A stretch of 7,382 nucleotides of DNA from an uncultured Ignavibacteriota bacterium (GCA_903907305.1 CAIVNT010000684.1:1-7382); one strand, 5' to 3'; positions 1-7,212 are shown, counted from the stretch's first letter. The notes: generated by a model from the letters alone, not told the origin. Program-made: numbers and translations.

Positions 1-22
1 GACATTCTTGTGGTACGGGGAT

Positions 23-310
23 TTAATATTTAGGGAAATCGCGCTGTGAAAAGTGATTCTCGCCAGCCGAGGAAATGCATTCTTCGAGTATTTCCTGATG
101 GTCCCCGCGAACCGCTATTGATACGGAACCTTCATTGCCCGATCTGTGAAAGACGATACAGGAGATCATTACACATATCGTCTTTTCGGTCTTCTCCGTT
201 TTTTCCTTAAGGTAGAACTCCGATGGAATTATCTCGTCGGTTTCGAACTTATCATCGCTGCAGCGTTCTCCTTTTTTAGAGTGGTGATCTGTTCCGAAAT
301 TTCTTTTCAA
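23..310 (-). CDS. possible small hypothetical protein (95 codons), function unknown
   Basis: I do not recognise this protein. The frame is open from a TTG at 310 to a TAA at 23-25. The product would be soluble and charged: a Lys/Glu-rich N-terminal half with a short KTE-KTE-KTI repeat near residues 38-46, then a more ordered-looking half with the stretch MISCIVFHRSGNEGSVSIAV starting at residue 48. There is no signal peptide or membrane segment. In favour of a real gene, base composition is 42-55% GC across the frame and falls to about 25% GC just beyond the proposed start. Against it, no good ribosome binding site precedes the TTG, and the only in-frame ATG (codon 48, near 169) also lacks one. 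It would be divergent from the efflux operon. It could instead be the 3' part of a decayed gene (see findings). Confidence 0.38.
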   Translation of the reverse strand: MKRNFGTDHHSKKGERCSDDKFETDEIIPSEFYLKEKTEKTEKTICVMISCIVFHRSGNEGSVSIAVRGDHQEILEECISSAGENHFSQRDFPKY

Positions 311-547
311 TAATTTTACTTATCGCTGATTGAATTTCCTTTGATGCCTTTTGAAATTTAGCGGGTTGTGTTTCAGTGGCAAAAAATTCCTGTAGCTTCT
401 TTTCCTATTAAATATTCTTCCGTATTTCACCGATTGTTCACTGTCGTTGACCGAATTCATCTGCTACAATCTTTTTTTTCTGGGTAATTTGAGTCAGTTC
501 TTTGAAAAAGACACTAAAATCAGAATTCTTAAAAATTCTTAAGGTCT
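311..547. other. AT-rich spacer without a convincing gene
   Basis: This is the distal half of the 412-base region between the doubtful - strand gene and tetR. GC is about 25-27% in the 60-base blocks sampled (301-360 and 481-540), against about 50% in the operon. I see no RNA gene and no frame with a start codon and ribosome binding site. On the - strand one frame reads protein-like but contains three stops, so it is not called as a gene. Confidence 0.5.
524..543. repeat. tandem 10-base direct repeat
   Basis: AATTCTTAAA (524-533) is followed directly by AATTCTTAAG (534-543), 9 of 10 bases identical. The 10-base period places both copies on the same face of the helix. They lie just upstream of the -35-like box at 548. 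It may be a protein-binding or bent A-tract element, or chance in AT-rich DNA; the sequence alone does not decide. Confidence 0.5.
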
Positions 548-576
548 TTGCTCTCAGAATGAAACTTCTGTATATT
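548..576 (+). promoter_or_regulatory. candidate promoter P1, overlapped by operator dyad 1
   Basis: TTGCTC (548-553), a 17-base spacer, then TATATT (571-576), which matches the sigma-70 -10 consensus at 5 of 6 positions; the -35 matches at only 3 of 6. The same site also resembles the Bacteroidota-type promoter: TTTG at 547-550, 20 bases, then TATATTGG (571-578; consensus TAnnTTTG). Transcription would start near 583, inside the first dyad, so a repressor bound there would block it directly. Assignment is inference. Confidence 0.3.
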
Positions 577-606
577 GGAAACCATAGAAACTAATTGGGT
601 TTCCAA
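575..606. promoter_or_regulatory. operator dyad 1, probable TetR-family binding site
   Basis: A perfect inverted repeat with 9-base arms: TTGGAAACC (575-583) and GGTTTCCAA (598-606), separated by 14 bases. The 7-base core GGAAACC-N14-GGTTTCC recurs at 669-696 with exactly the same spacing. An extra GAAAC inside the spacer (587-591) makes a nested GAAAC-N7-GTTTC. Arm centres are 21 bases apart, two helical turns. The site sits directly in front of a TetR-family gene and overlaps candidate promoter P1. Autoregulation through adjacent palindromes is usual for such repressors, so binding by the 723-1361 product is the natural inference. Confidence 0.72.
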
Positions 607-625
607 CAATATTTTTTTGATCTAT

Positions 626-655
626 TCGTCAAATAATGCAGGAAGTCTGTATTAT
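626..655 (+). promoter_or_regulatory. candidate promoter P2 for the tetR-efflux operon
   Basis: TCGTCA (626-631; 4 of 6 to TTGACA), an 18-base spacer, then TATTAT (650-655; 5 of 6 to TATAAT). The predicted start is near 662, about 60 bases before the tetR start codon and 7 bases before operator dyad 2, which would act as a block to initiation or early elongation. It is the best sigma-70-like site close to the gene, but in 25% GC DNA such matches arise by chance. Confidence 0.4.
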
Positions 656-668
656 TTTATGGAACAAT

Positions 669-696
669 GGAAACCAAAAAAACGTTATCGGTTTCC
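669..696. promoter_or_regulatory. operator dyad 2, second copy of the same palindrome
   Basis: GGAAACC (669-675) and GGTTTCC (690-696) with a 14-base spacer. It agrees with dyad 1 at 21 of 28 positions; both arms are identical and the spacers share 7 of 14 bases, including an AAAC at the same offset (680-683). The copies start 92 bases apart. This one lies between candidate promoter P2 and the tetR ribosome binding site. Two copies with fixed geometry in otherwise dissimilar flanks argue for a selected protein-binding site. Confidence 0.72.
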
Positions 697-711
697 TGGG
701 CAGATAATAAA

Positions 712-716
712 AGGAG
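712..716 (+). promoter_or_regulatory. ribosome binding site fixing the tetR GTG start
   Basis: AGGAG at 712-716 lies 6 bases before the GTG at 723, ideal spacing. It settles the start of the repressor at this GTG. Confidence 0.85.
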
Positions 717-722
717 ATTTCA

Positions 723-1361
723 GTGTCCGATTTAGAGTTGAGACAAAGGATCCTCGATGCAGCAAAGGAACATTTCTTCGCCAACGGATTCAGCAAGATT
801 ACCATGGAAGAATTCGCTCACAGCATGGGGATGAGCAAGAAGACGATCTATAAATATTTCACCAGTAAAGATGAGCTGGTAAAAGAGATCACAAAAGAGA
901 AACTTCACCGCATCAATGCTCAATGCGAAATATTCCGTAACGATACATCAATGGAATTCACCAACCGGATCAAATGCACAATCAATTATCTGACGGAAGA
1001 AATGCAGTCGCTGAAGCCGCAATTCTCCCTCGACATCCAGCGAACCATGCCGGATCTCTGGAAAGAAGTGGATAATTTCCGGAATGAAAAAGTGATGAAC
1101 GATTTCGCACTGATGGTGAAACAGGGGGTCGATCTCGGCATCTTCCGCACCGATGTGAATGTGCAGGTCTTTGTCTTGATGTATGCCGCAGCGATGCGGA
1201 GCATCATCAATCCGGAAATTCTCTCACAGCTTCCCATCAATTTAAGCCAGGCATATCAGGCTGCCGTCACAGTCTTCTTTGAAGGAATGATGACCGATGA
1301 AGGCAGAAAAAAATATCAAAATAAAATGAACGAACAACCGAAAGAAGAGGTATTAGCATAA
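723..1361 (+). CDS. TetR/AcrR-family transcriptional repressor of the efflux operon
   Basis: A 212-residue one-component regulator, the usual length for the family. Residues about 9-55 form the TetR_N DNA-binding domain: RILDAAKEHFFANGF is the typical first helix, and ITMEEFAHSMGMSKKTIYKY with FTSKDEL (to residue 52) is the helix-turn-helix and following signature. Residues about 60-205 are the all-helical ligand-binding and dimerisation domain, which is variable in this family, so the inducer cannot be predicted. The GTG start has an AGGAG site 6 bases upstream. Two matching dyads at 575-606 and 669-696 are likely its operators. Its TAA shares a base with the ATG of the next gene (TAATG), so the two are probably translationally coupled. 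It should repress itself and the pump until a toxic ligand binds; this is inferred from family and context. Confidence 0.93.
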   Translation: MSDLELRQRILDAAKEHFFANGFSKITMEEFAHSMGMSKKTIYKYFTSKDELVKEITKEKLHRINAQCEIFRNDTSMEFTNRIKCTINYLTEEMQSLKPQFSLDIQRTMPDLWKEVDNFRNEKVMNDFALMVKQGVDLGIFRTDVNVQVFVLMYAAAMRSIINPEILSQLPINLSQAYQAAVTVFFEGMMTDEGRKKYQNKMNEQPKEEVLA

Positions 1362-2665
1362 TGAAACGAAATATCATGATCGCATTGCTCTGCGCCGCCC
1401 TCCTGACGAACGCACAGCAGAAACTTCACTTGTCCGTCGAACAAGCCGTTCAGACAGGACTGGAGAACAGCAAAGCTTTGAAGTCTTCACAGTTCAAGGT
1501 GGTTGCAGCAGAGGCCAAGACAAATGAAGCAGGCGCACTCGGCCTTCCCTCGTTGAAATTAAATGCGGTGTATACACGGCTCAGTGATCTGCCGTCATCA
1601 ACACTGACAACGCCGTTCGGAAAATTCGAGATCTCCCCTTCCATCCTGAATAACTATACGATGAAGGCCACCGTGCAGCAGGCGTTATTTACCGGAAATA
1701 AGATCTCCAGCGCAGAAGATATTGCCGATTATTCCTTCGAAGCAACGAAGCAGGATTTCAGCAAGGATAAAGCGGACCTCATCTTTAACGTGAAGAATGC
1801 CTATTGGAATCTGTACCGCGCCAACGAATTCAGGAAAGTGGTGGACGAAAATGTCGGTCAGATCAAAGCACATGCGGTTGATGCAGAAAATATGATGAAG
1901 CAGGGATTGCTGACAAACAACGATCTATTAAAAGTACAAGTACAATTATCCGACGCACTCGTACGGCAGATCGATGCAAAGAATAATGTCACCCTCTCGA
2001 TGCTGGGATTGAACAATACGCTCGGACTTCCGCTCTCCACCGAAATCGAGATCACGTCGCAGTTGGAATCAAATCTTGTTTCTTCCATAGATATCAGCGC
2101 ACTGGTTAAAAAAGCGATCGAGAACCGTCCGGAGGTCCTCGGAATGAATGCGCGTTTGAAAGCAAGCGAATCAAATCTGACCATCGCCCGTTCCGGCTGG
2201 TATCCGCAGATTTTCCTGGTGGGTAATTATAATTATCTCAGACCGAACCAGCGTGTATTCCCTTCCAAAGATGAATTCAAAGGAACCTGGGATGTAAGCA
2301 TCTCCCTCTCCTACGATCTGTGGAACTGGAATACATCGGGAAGCCAATCCACTCAGGCAGAAGCGCAATTGTCTCAAACCGAACAGGCGCTCTCTCAATT
2401 GAAGGACGGCGTTTCGTTAGAAGTGACGTCGACCTATCTGGCGGTGAATCAGGCAAAAGAACGTTCGGCTGTGGCAAAGAAAGGTGTTGAACAGTCGGAA
2501 GAAAATTACCGTGTTACCAACGAACGGTATAAAAAGGGATTGAATGTTAACTCCGATCTGCTCGACTCTGAAGTGGCCTTGTTAACAGCAAAATTGAACT
2601 ACACGCAGTCCCTTGTGGATTATGAACTTGCCGCTGCACGGCTGGCAAGATCCATCGGCGAATAA
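1361..2665 (+). CDS. TolC-family outer-membrane efflux channel protein
   Basis: A 434-residue outer-membrane factor, the exit duct of a tripartite pump. Residues 1-18 are a Sec signal peptide (MKRN, then the hydrophobic IMIALLCAALL, likely cleavage after TNA); Cys11 has no lipobox context, so it does not look like a lipoprotein. The mature part has the internal duplication of the OEP family: residues about 25-215 and 235-430. The repeats carry matching helix-turn motifs 211 residues apart, GLLTNNDLLK at 182-191 and GLNVNSDLLD at 393-402, each followed by a long Ala/Leu-rich coiled-coil helix. Family members trimerise into a beta-barrel with a periplasmic alpha-tunnel. The ATG overlaps the tetR stop by one base, with AAGAGG 10 bases upstream inside tetR. 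Position between regulator and adaptor marks it as the dedicated channel of this pump. Confidence 0.93.
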   Translation: MKRNIMIALLCAALLTNAQQKLHLSVEQAVQTGLENSKALKSSQFKVVAAEAKTNEAGALGLPSLKLNAVYTRLSDLPSSTLTTPFGKFEISPSILNNYTMKATVQQALFTGNKISSAEDIADYSFEATKQDFSKDKADLIFNVKNAYWNLYRANEFRKVVDENVGQIKAHAVDAENMMKQGLLTNNDLLKVQVQLSDALVRQIDAKNNVTLSMLGLNNTLGLPLSTEIEITSQLESNLVSSIDISALVKKAIENRPEVLGMNARLKASESNLTIARSGWYPQIFLVGNYNYLRPNQRVFPSKDEFKGTWDVSISLSYDLWNWNTSGSQSTQAEAQLSQTEQALSQLKDGVSLEVTSTYLAVNQAKERSAVAKKGVEQSEENYRVTNERYKKGLNVNSDLLDSEVALLTAKLNYTQSLVDYELAAARLARSIGE

Positions 2666-2693
2666 GAATTTCACATTTACAATATCAAATCAT

Positions 2694-2697
2694 AGGA
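2694..2697 (+). promoter_or_regulatory. ribosome binding site deciding the adaptor start
   Basis: AGGA at 2694-2697 lies 8 bases before the ATG at 2706. The frame is open further upstream to a TTG at 2613, inside the channel gene, but that start has no such site and would place 31 extra residues before the membrane anchor. The ATG at 2706 is therefore preferred. Confidence 0.7.
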
Positions 2698-2705
2698 TAA
2701 CCATC

Positions 2706-3767
2706 ATGAACAAATATAGAATCATCTCCATCAGCGTCGTTCTGCTGGGAGTTTCACTCGGCTTTATTATGAATAATCAGCCGAACAGTGAACCCCAGTC
2801 CACGCAGACAACAAGCATTTCAACTGCATACTCCGTTTCGGTGATCACTGCATCCAAACAAAATGTCGCGGAAAAGTTCTCTTCCATCGGCACCATCAGT
2901 GCGAACAATGACGTTGCCATCATCTCCGAGACACAGGGACGTGTCGTCAAGGTCTATACTGAAGTCGGCGATTTCAAAAAAGCCGGTTCTGTTCTGATCG
3001 AAGTGGACAGTGAATTGAAGGAAGCTGCGTTCAAAGCGGCGAAGGTCTCTTACGAAAAAGCAAAGAATGACCTGACCCGGTTCGAAGAGTTATATAAAGA
3101 AAAATCCATCTCCGATTCACAGATGGAACAAGCCCGCTGGGCATTCCAGACCTCGGAAGCAGCTTATATCGTTGCACGTCGTCAGCTCAACGATACGAAG
3201 ATCACCACACCGATCTCCGGTATCGTCACCGCACGGAACGTGAATATCGGTTCGTTCGTTCAGGGTGCCCCGCAATCAACACTCGTCGCAAACGTTGTGG
3301 ACATCTCCAAGCTGAAAGTGAAACTGAACATCGCTGAAAAAGATGTCTTCCGTTTGAAGACCGGCGGCAAAGTGGATATCACCACAGATGTCTTTCCGAG
3401 TTCGGTGTTCACCGGCAGTATTTCCACCATTTCCGCAAAAGGGGATGAAGCACATACATATCCGGTCGAGATCGTCATGGACAATTCCAAACTGCAATTG
3501 AAAGCGGGAATGTTCGCGCACATCACATTCAATCCTCAGTCATCGTCCAATGCGCTGGTGATCCCGCGTGAAGCCATCGTTGGAAGCATGAAGAATGCAA
3601 AGGTGTATGTCGTAAAGAATAATGTTGCCGGTCTCCGCACAGTCACCGTCGGTAAGTCATTCGGTACATCCGTTGAAGTGCTGCAGGGATTGAATGAAGG
3701 CGAATCAGTGGTGGTGAACGGTCAAAACAATCTTAAAGACAACGCAAGTGTCGTTGTTCGCAAATAA
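2706..3767 (+). CDS. RND efflux periplasmic adaptor (membrane fusion protein, HlyD/AcrA type)
   Basis: A 353-residue protein that bridges the inner-membrane permease and the TolC-like channel. Residues 6-22 are one hydrophobic segment, an uncleaved anchor or signal peptide; there is no lipobox cysteine, so unlike AcrA it is not obviously a lipoprotein. Domains in order: first lipoyl half-motif about 68-101 (SETQGRVVKVYTEVGD with KKAGSVLIEVD); alpha-helical hairpin about 103-162; second lipoyl half about 163-198 (ITTPISGIVTARNVNIGSFV); beta-barrel about 200-280, ending in LKAGMFAHITF; membrane-proximal domain about 283-353, starting VIPREAIVG. No His- or Met-rich metal-binding segment is seen, which argues against a Cus-type metal pump. 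The gene starts 40 bases after the channel gene and ends 26 bases before the permease. Assignment is secure; the substrate is unknown. Confidence 0.93.
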   Translation: MNKYRIISISVVLLGVSLGFIMNNQPNSEPQSTQTTSISTAYSVSVITASKQNVAEKFSSIGTISANNDVAIISETQGRVVKVYTEVGDFKKAGSVLIEVDSELKEAAFKAAKVSYEKAKNDLTRFEELYKEKSISDSQMEQARWAFQTSEAAYIVARRQLNDTKITTPISGIVTARNVNIGSFVQGAPQSTLVANVVDISKLKVKLNIAEKDVFRLKTGGKVDITTDVFPSSVFTGSISTISAKGDEAHTYPVEIVMDNSKLQLKAGMFAHITFNPQSSSNALVIPREAIVGSMKNAKVYVVKNNVAGLRTVTVGKSFGTSVEVLQGLNEGESVVVNGQNNLKDNASVVVRK

Positions 3768-3793
3768 TATTATAAGCATAGAAAGATACTTCC

Positions 3794-6700
3794 ATGACAA
3801 TTACCGAATTATCCATTAAGCGCCCTTCGCTGATAGTGGTGGTCTTCACCGTGATCGGCGTACTCGGATTGTTCAGTTTCAAGATGCTGAACTATGAGCT
3901 GCTTCCGAAGATGTCCATTCCCGTGGTGACCATCACGACGATGTATCCCGGTGCATCACCGTACGAAGTGGAGAACAATGTCACCAAAACGATCGAAGAT
4001 GCCGTTTCCGGTATCGACAAGATCGACAACATCCGCTCCACCTCCTTCGAGGGATTCTCTCTTGTGGTGATGGAATTCAAACAGGATGCAAAGATCGATT
4101 TCATTGTGCAGGATGCTTCGCGCAAAGTGAGCGCGATCGTCTCCAAACTCCCGACCGACGCCAAAGCACCGACGGTCTCCAAGATTGCGTTCGATGAACT
4201 CCCCGTGCTGCGTCTCGGCGTTACCAGTCAGATGAATACGCGCGAGTTTTATCAATTCATCAAGGACCGGATCCAGCCCCGCATCTCCAAAATTGCCGGT
4301 GTTGCCCAGGTTGCTTTGACCGGCGGAGACGAACGTGAGATCAAAGTGAATGTCGATCCCAATAAGGTCCGTTCATACGGTCTCTCGATTCTTCAAGTGG
4401 TCGGTGCCGTACGGAATGCCAATATGGATTTCCCGACGGGAAAGATCAAAGATAGCGACGCACAATTCGTTGTGCGTGTCGCCGGTAAATTCAAATCAGT
4501 GGACGATCTGCGTCAATTGGTCGTCGGCCGCTCGCGTCAGGGAGGCGATATTCATCTTGAAGATATCGCTGAAGTACAGGACGGTATGAAAGAAAAAGCG
4601 CAGATGAACCGCGTCAACGGAGTCACATCCGTCGGTATGCAGGTCATCAAACAATCTGATGCGAATACTGTGGAAGTGAGCAGATTGGTCAAAATTGAAC
4701 TGACCAAAATGCAGGACGAATACAAAGAACAGGGACTCAATTTTGACATCGCTCAGGACGGTTCGCTCTTCACGCTCGATGCCGCCAATGCGGTAAAAGA
4801 GGACCTTGCGCTTGCGGTCGTGATGGTTGCGATCGTGATGCTGTTGTTCCTCCACAGTTTCCGTAACTCACTGATCGTTCTTGTTGCGATCCCGTCATCG
4901 CTCATCGCTACGTTCGCCATTATGTATGCGCTCGGATTCACACTGAATCTCATGACGCTGCTCGCGATGTCTCTGGTGATCGGTATCCTTGTGGACGACT
5001 CGATCGTGGTCCTGGAAAACATTTATCATCACATTGAAAAAGGCGAAGAATCACGTACCGCTGCACTCCTCGGCCGTAACGAGATCGGCTTCGCTGCTCT
5101 TTCCATCACCATGGTGGACGTGGTCGTGTTCCTTCCCTTGTCGCTCGTCGGCGGATTGGTCGGCAACATCCTCCGTGAATACGCTTTGGTGATCGTCGGT
5201 GCAACACTGATGAGTCTTTTCGTCTCATTCACGGTCACTCCAATGCTTGCATCACGCTTTGCAAAACTTGAACGGTTGACCGACCGGACGCTGACGGGAA
5301 AATTCGCGTTGGCATTCGAACGATTCTATCATTCGTTCCAGGAATTATATATGAAGGTCCTTCATTGGGCGTTGGAACATAAGATCCGCGTTGCGATTGC
5401 AACATCGGTTTTGTTCTTTGCGTCATTGTCGCTTCCCGCATTGGGGTTGATCGGTAACGAGTTTATGACACAGACTGACCGCGGTGAGTTCGGTGTTGCT
5501 ATTGAAATTGAACCGGGTGCATCCATTGAACAAACTAACCAAACGACCCTGAAGATTGAACGGATCCTTTCCGAGATCCCGGAAGTGAAAAAAGTATTCT
5601 CTGCCGTTGGCGCTCAGGAAAACGGAGCGTTGACGCTCTCCAGCAGCAACCTTACACAGATGAACGTGGCACTTATTCCGAAGAATAACCGGAAATTATC
5701 AACAACACAGGTCGGCGAACTGATCAAGGAAAAAGTGAAAGAAATTCCCGGTGTGAAAGTATTCGTTGCTCCAATCGGTATCTTCGGATCTGCCGATCAG
5801 GCTCCCATCCAGATAGCCGTTGAAGGAACAGATACAAAAGCGATCCTCGAGGGTGCGGAGATCGTCAGAAACGTCATCACCAATGTTCCGGGTACTGCCG
5901 ATATTCGACTCTCATCCGAAGCCGGAAAGCCGGAACTGCTGATTGAGATCGATCGTGCAAAGATGTCGCAACTCGGTTTGACCGTAGCCGATGTCGGCTC
6001 CACACTTCGTGTTGCCCTGACCGGCGATGATCAGTCGAAATTCCGCGACGGTAACAATGAATATGACATTCGCATTCAGTTCGACGAATTCGATCGGTCA
6101 CGCACGGATGACGTTGCAGGGATCACCTTCGTGAACAACCGCGGTCAGCAGATCGAATTGAACCAGTTCGCTTCAATCGCGTACTCTTCCGGTCCGACAA
6201 AATTGGAACGCCGCGACAGGATCGGTGTGCTCTATGTAAACGGTCAAGTCGTCGGACGTCCCGCGGGAACAATCATGGAAGATTTTAAAAAACAGATCGC
6301 AAAGGTTCAATTGCCTCAGGGAATATCCCTGGCGTACCTTGGCATGGAAAAACAGCGTGCCGATGGATTCGGCAGTCTTGGTCTTGCGATGGGAATCGGT
6401 ATCCTCTTCATCTATCTGATCATGGTGGCGCTGTATGATTCGTATGTCTATCCGTTCGTCGTGTTGTTCTCGCTTCCGCTTGCTATGATCGGCGCGATGA
6501 CCGCACTGGCGATCAGCGGAAAATCACTCAGTATCTTCACTATGCTCGGCATTATCATGCTTATGGGACTTGTGGCGAAGAACGCTATCCTGCTGGTGGA
6601 CAGAGCGAATCAAATGAGAACTGAGAAGGGTTTATCTGTTTACGAAGCATTGATAGAGGCAGCACAATCGCGTCTTCGTCCTATTTTGATGACAACATCG

Positions 6701-6985
6701 ACGATGGTCTTCGGTATGCTTCCTGTTGCGCTTTCCACCGCATCGGGCGCAGAATGGAAATCAGGTCTTGCGTGGTCCCTCATCGGCGGTCTGATCAGCT
6801 CCATGTTCCTGACATTGATCGTCATTCCCGTTGTCTATATGAAAGCTGACGACTGGAAGACACGAATCCCGGCATTCTTCCGCCGTCCTTCTGCCATGTT
6901 TGCACGGTTCAAAAAGAACGGCACGAACGGCCACAATCCATCCGTATCAGTGAACGGTGAACTTGAAGGGTTGGATGTAAAGTAA
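3794..6985 (+). CDS. RND-family inner-membrane efflux permease (HAE1/AcrB type)
   Basis: A 1063-residue proton-driven antiporter, the usual length (AcrB has 1049). It shows the duplicated RND plan: TM1 at about 11-31, a large periplasmic porter/docking loop, TM2-TM6 at about 338-485, TM7 at about 531-552, a second loop, and TM8-TM12 at about 860-1010. The proton relay is complete by alignment to AcrB: D401 and D402 in TM4 (GILVDDSIVVLENI), K929 in TM10 (LVAKNAILLVDRANQ), R960 and T967 in SRLRPILMTT; K929-R960 spacing (31) equals K940-R971 of AcrB. The Asp pair and the adaptor type fit HAE1 (organic compounds) rather than metal exporters. A hydrophilic Lys/Asn/Gly tail follows TM12 from about residue 1030. 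Last gene of the operon, ending before a strong terminator. A weak AGAAAG precedes the ATG. Substrate not predictable. Confidence 0.95.
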   Translation: MTITELSIKRPSLIVVVFTVIGVLGLFSFKMLNYELLPKMSIPVVTITTMYPGASPYEVENNVTKTIEDAVSGIDKIDNIRSTSFEGFSLVVMEFKQDAKIDFIVQDASRKVSAIVSKLPTDAKAPTVSKIAFDELPVLRLGVTSQMNTREFYQFIKDRIQPRISKIAGVAQVALTGGDEREIKVNVDPNKVRSYGLSILQVVGAVRNANMDFPTGKIKDSDAQFVVRVAGKFKSVDDLRQLVVGRSRQGGDIHLEDIAEVQDGMKEKAQMNRVNGVTSVGMQVIKQSDANTVEVSRLVKIELTKMQDEYKEQGLNFDIAQDGSLFTLDAANAVKEDLALAVVMVAIVMLLFLHSFRNSLIVLVAIPSSLIATFAIMYALGFTLNLMTLLAMSLVIGILVDDSIVVLENIYHHIEKGEESRTAALLGRNEIGFAALSITMVDVVVFLPLSLVGGLVGNILREYALVIVGATLMSLFVSFTVTPMLASRFAKLERLTDRTLTGKFALAFERFYHSFQELYMKVLHWALEHKIRVAIATSVLFFASLSLPALGLIGNEFMTQTDRGEFGVAIEIEPGASIEQTNQTTLKIERILSEIPEVKKVFSAVGAQENGALTLSSSNLTQMNVALIPKNNRKLSTTQVGELIKEKVKEIPGVKVFVAPIGIFGSADQAPIQIAVEGTDTKAILEGAEIVRNVITNVPGTADIRLSSEAGKPELLIEIDRAKMSQLGLTVADVGSTLRVALTGDDQSKFRDGNNEYDIRIQFDEFDRSRTDDVAGITFVNNRGQQIELNQFASIAYSSGPTKLERRDRIGVLYVNGQVVGRPAGTIMEDFKKQIAKVQLPQGISLAYLGMEKQRADGFGSLGLAMGIGILFIYLIMVALYDSYVYPFVVLFSLPLAMIGAMTALAISGKSLSIFTMLGIIMLMGLVAKNAILLVDRANQMRTEKGLSVYEALIEAAQSRLRPILMTTSTMVFGMLPVALSTASGAEWKSGLAWSLIGGLISSMFLTLIVIPVVYMKADDWKTRIPAFFRRPSAMFARFKKNGTNGHNPSVSVNGELEGLDVK

Positions 6986-7016
6986 TCGGCCTGAATAATT
7001 GTTGATGCGTAATTCC

Positions 7017-7052
7017 AATCCCCGGATTCTGCCATAATTCGGGGATTTTTTT
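7017..7052 (+). terminator. intrinsic terminator of the efflux operon
   Basis: AATCCCCG (7017-7024) pairs with CGGGGATT (7040-7047). The stem extends inward by four pairs, one of them G-U (7025-7028 with 7036-7039), leaving a 7-base loop. A run of seven T residues (7046-7052) follows. It begins 31 bases after the permease stop codon and separates the operon from the downstream gene. Confidence 0.88.
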
Positions 7053-7185
7053 GTAGCGCCAGGGAATTATTTTTTCGATACTCTGTTATAGATTACTAAT
7101 CAGAGACATCTGAAAACTCTCGGGTTTTTGTCATAGCGAGACGGTTTTGCATGTTTTACGAAGAGTGCTTCGGATCAATGATTTT

Positions 7186-7197
7186 TTGATATATCAA
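7186..7197. repeat. 12-base perfect palindrome upstream of the YbjQ-type gene
   Basis: TTGATATATCAA is a perfect, spacer-less palindrome 15 bases before the ribosome binding site of the next gene. It could be an operator or part of a promoter (it contains TATAT), but short AT palindromes are common by chance. Confidence 0.35.
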
Positions 7198-7212
7198 TTA
7201 ACAACATCCATC

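Noticed and set aside
447..470. TTGACC and TACAAT boxes resembling a promoter
   Set aside because: The spacer is only 12 bases, too short for a sigma-70 promoter.
555..570. Small inverted repeat CAGAA-N6-TTCTG within the P1 spacer
   Set aside because: Five-base arms are expected by chance, and it has no second copy, unlike the GGAAACC dyads.
575..853. Open frame from a TTG at 575 running through the operators into tetR
   Set aside because: It has no ribosome binding site, crosses both dyads and the candidate promoter P2, and its second half is out of frame with the clear tetR gene.
2613..2705. N-terminal extension of the adaptor from a TTG at 2613
   Set aside because: It would overlap the end of the channel gene, lacks a ribosome site and would put 31 polar residues before the membrane anchor; the ATG at 2706 has AGGA 8 bases upstream.
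3892..5441. Several - strand and alternate-frame open frames of 60-120 codons inside the permease gene
   Set aside because: All are shadows of the permease reading frame, with low-complexity or Arg/Ser-rich translations and no recognisable domains.
7113..7128. Weak hairpin AAAAC-N6-GTTTT after the main terminator
   Set aside because: The stem is only five mostly A-T pairs and has no clean T-run beyond the arm; the terminator at 7017-7052 explains the region.
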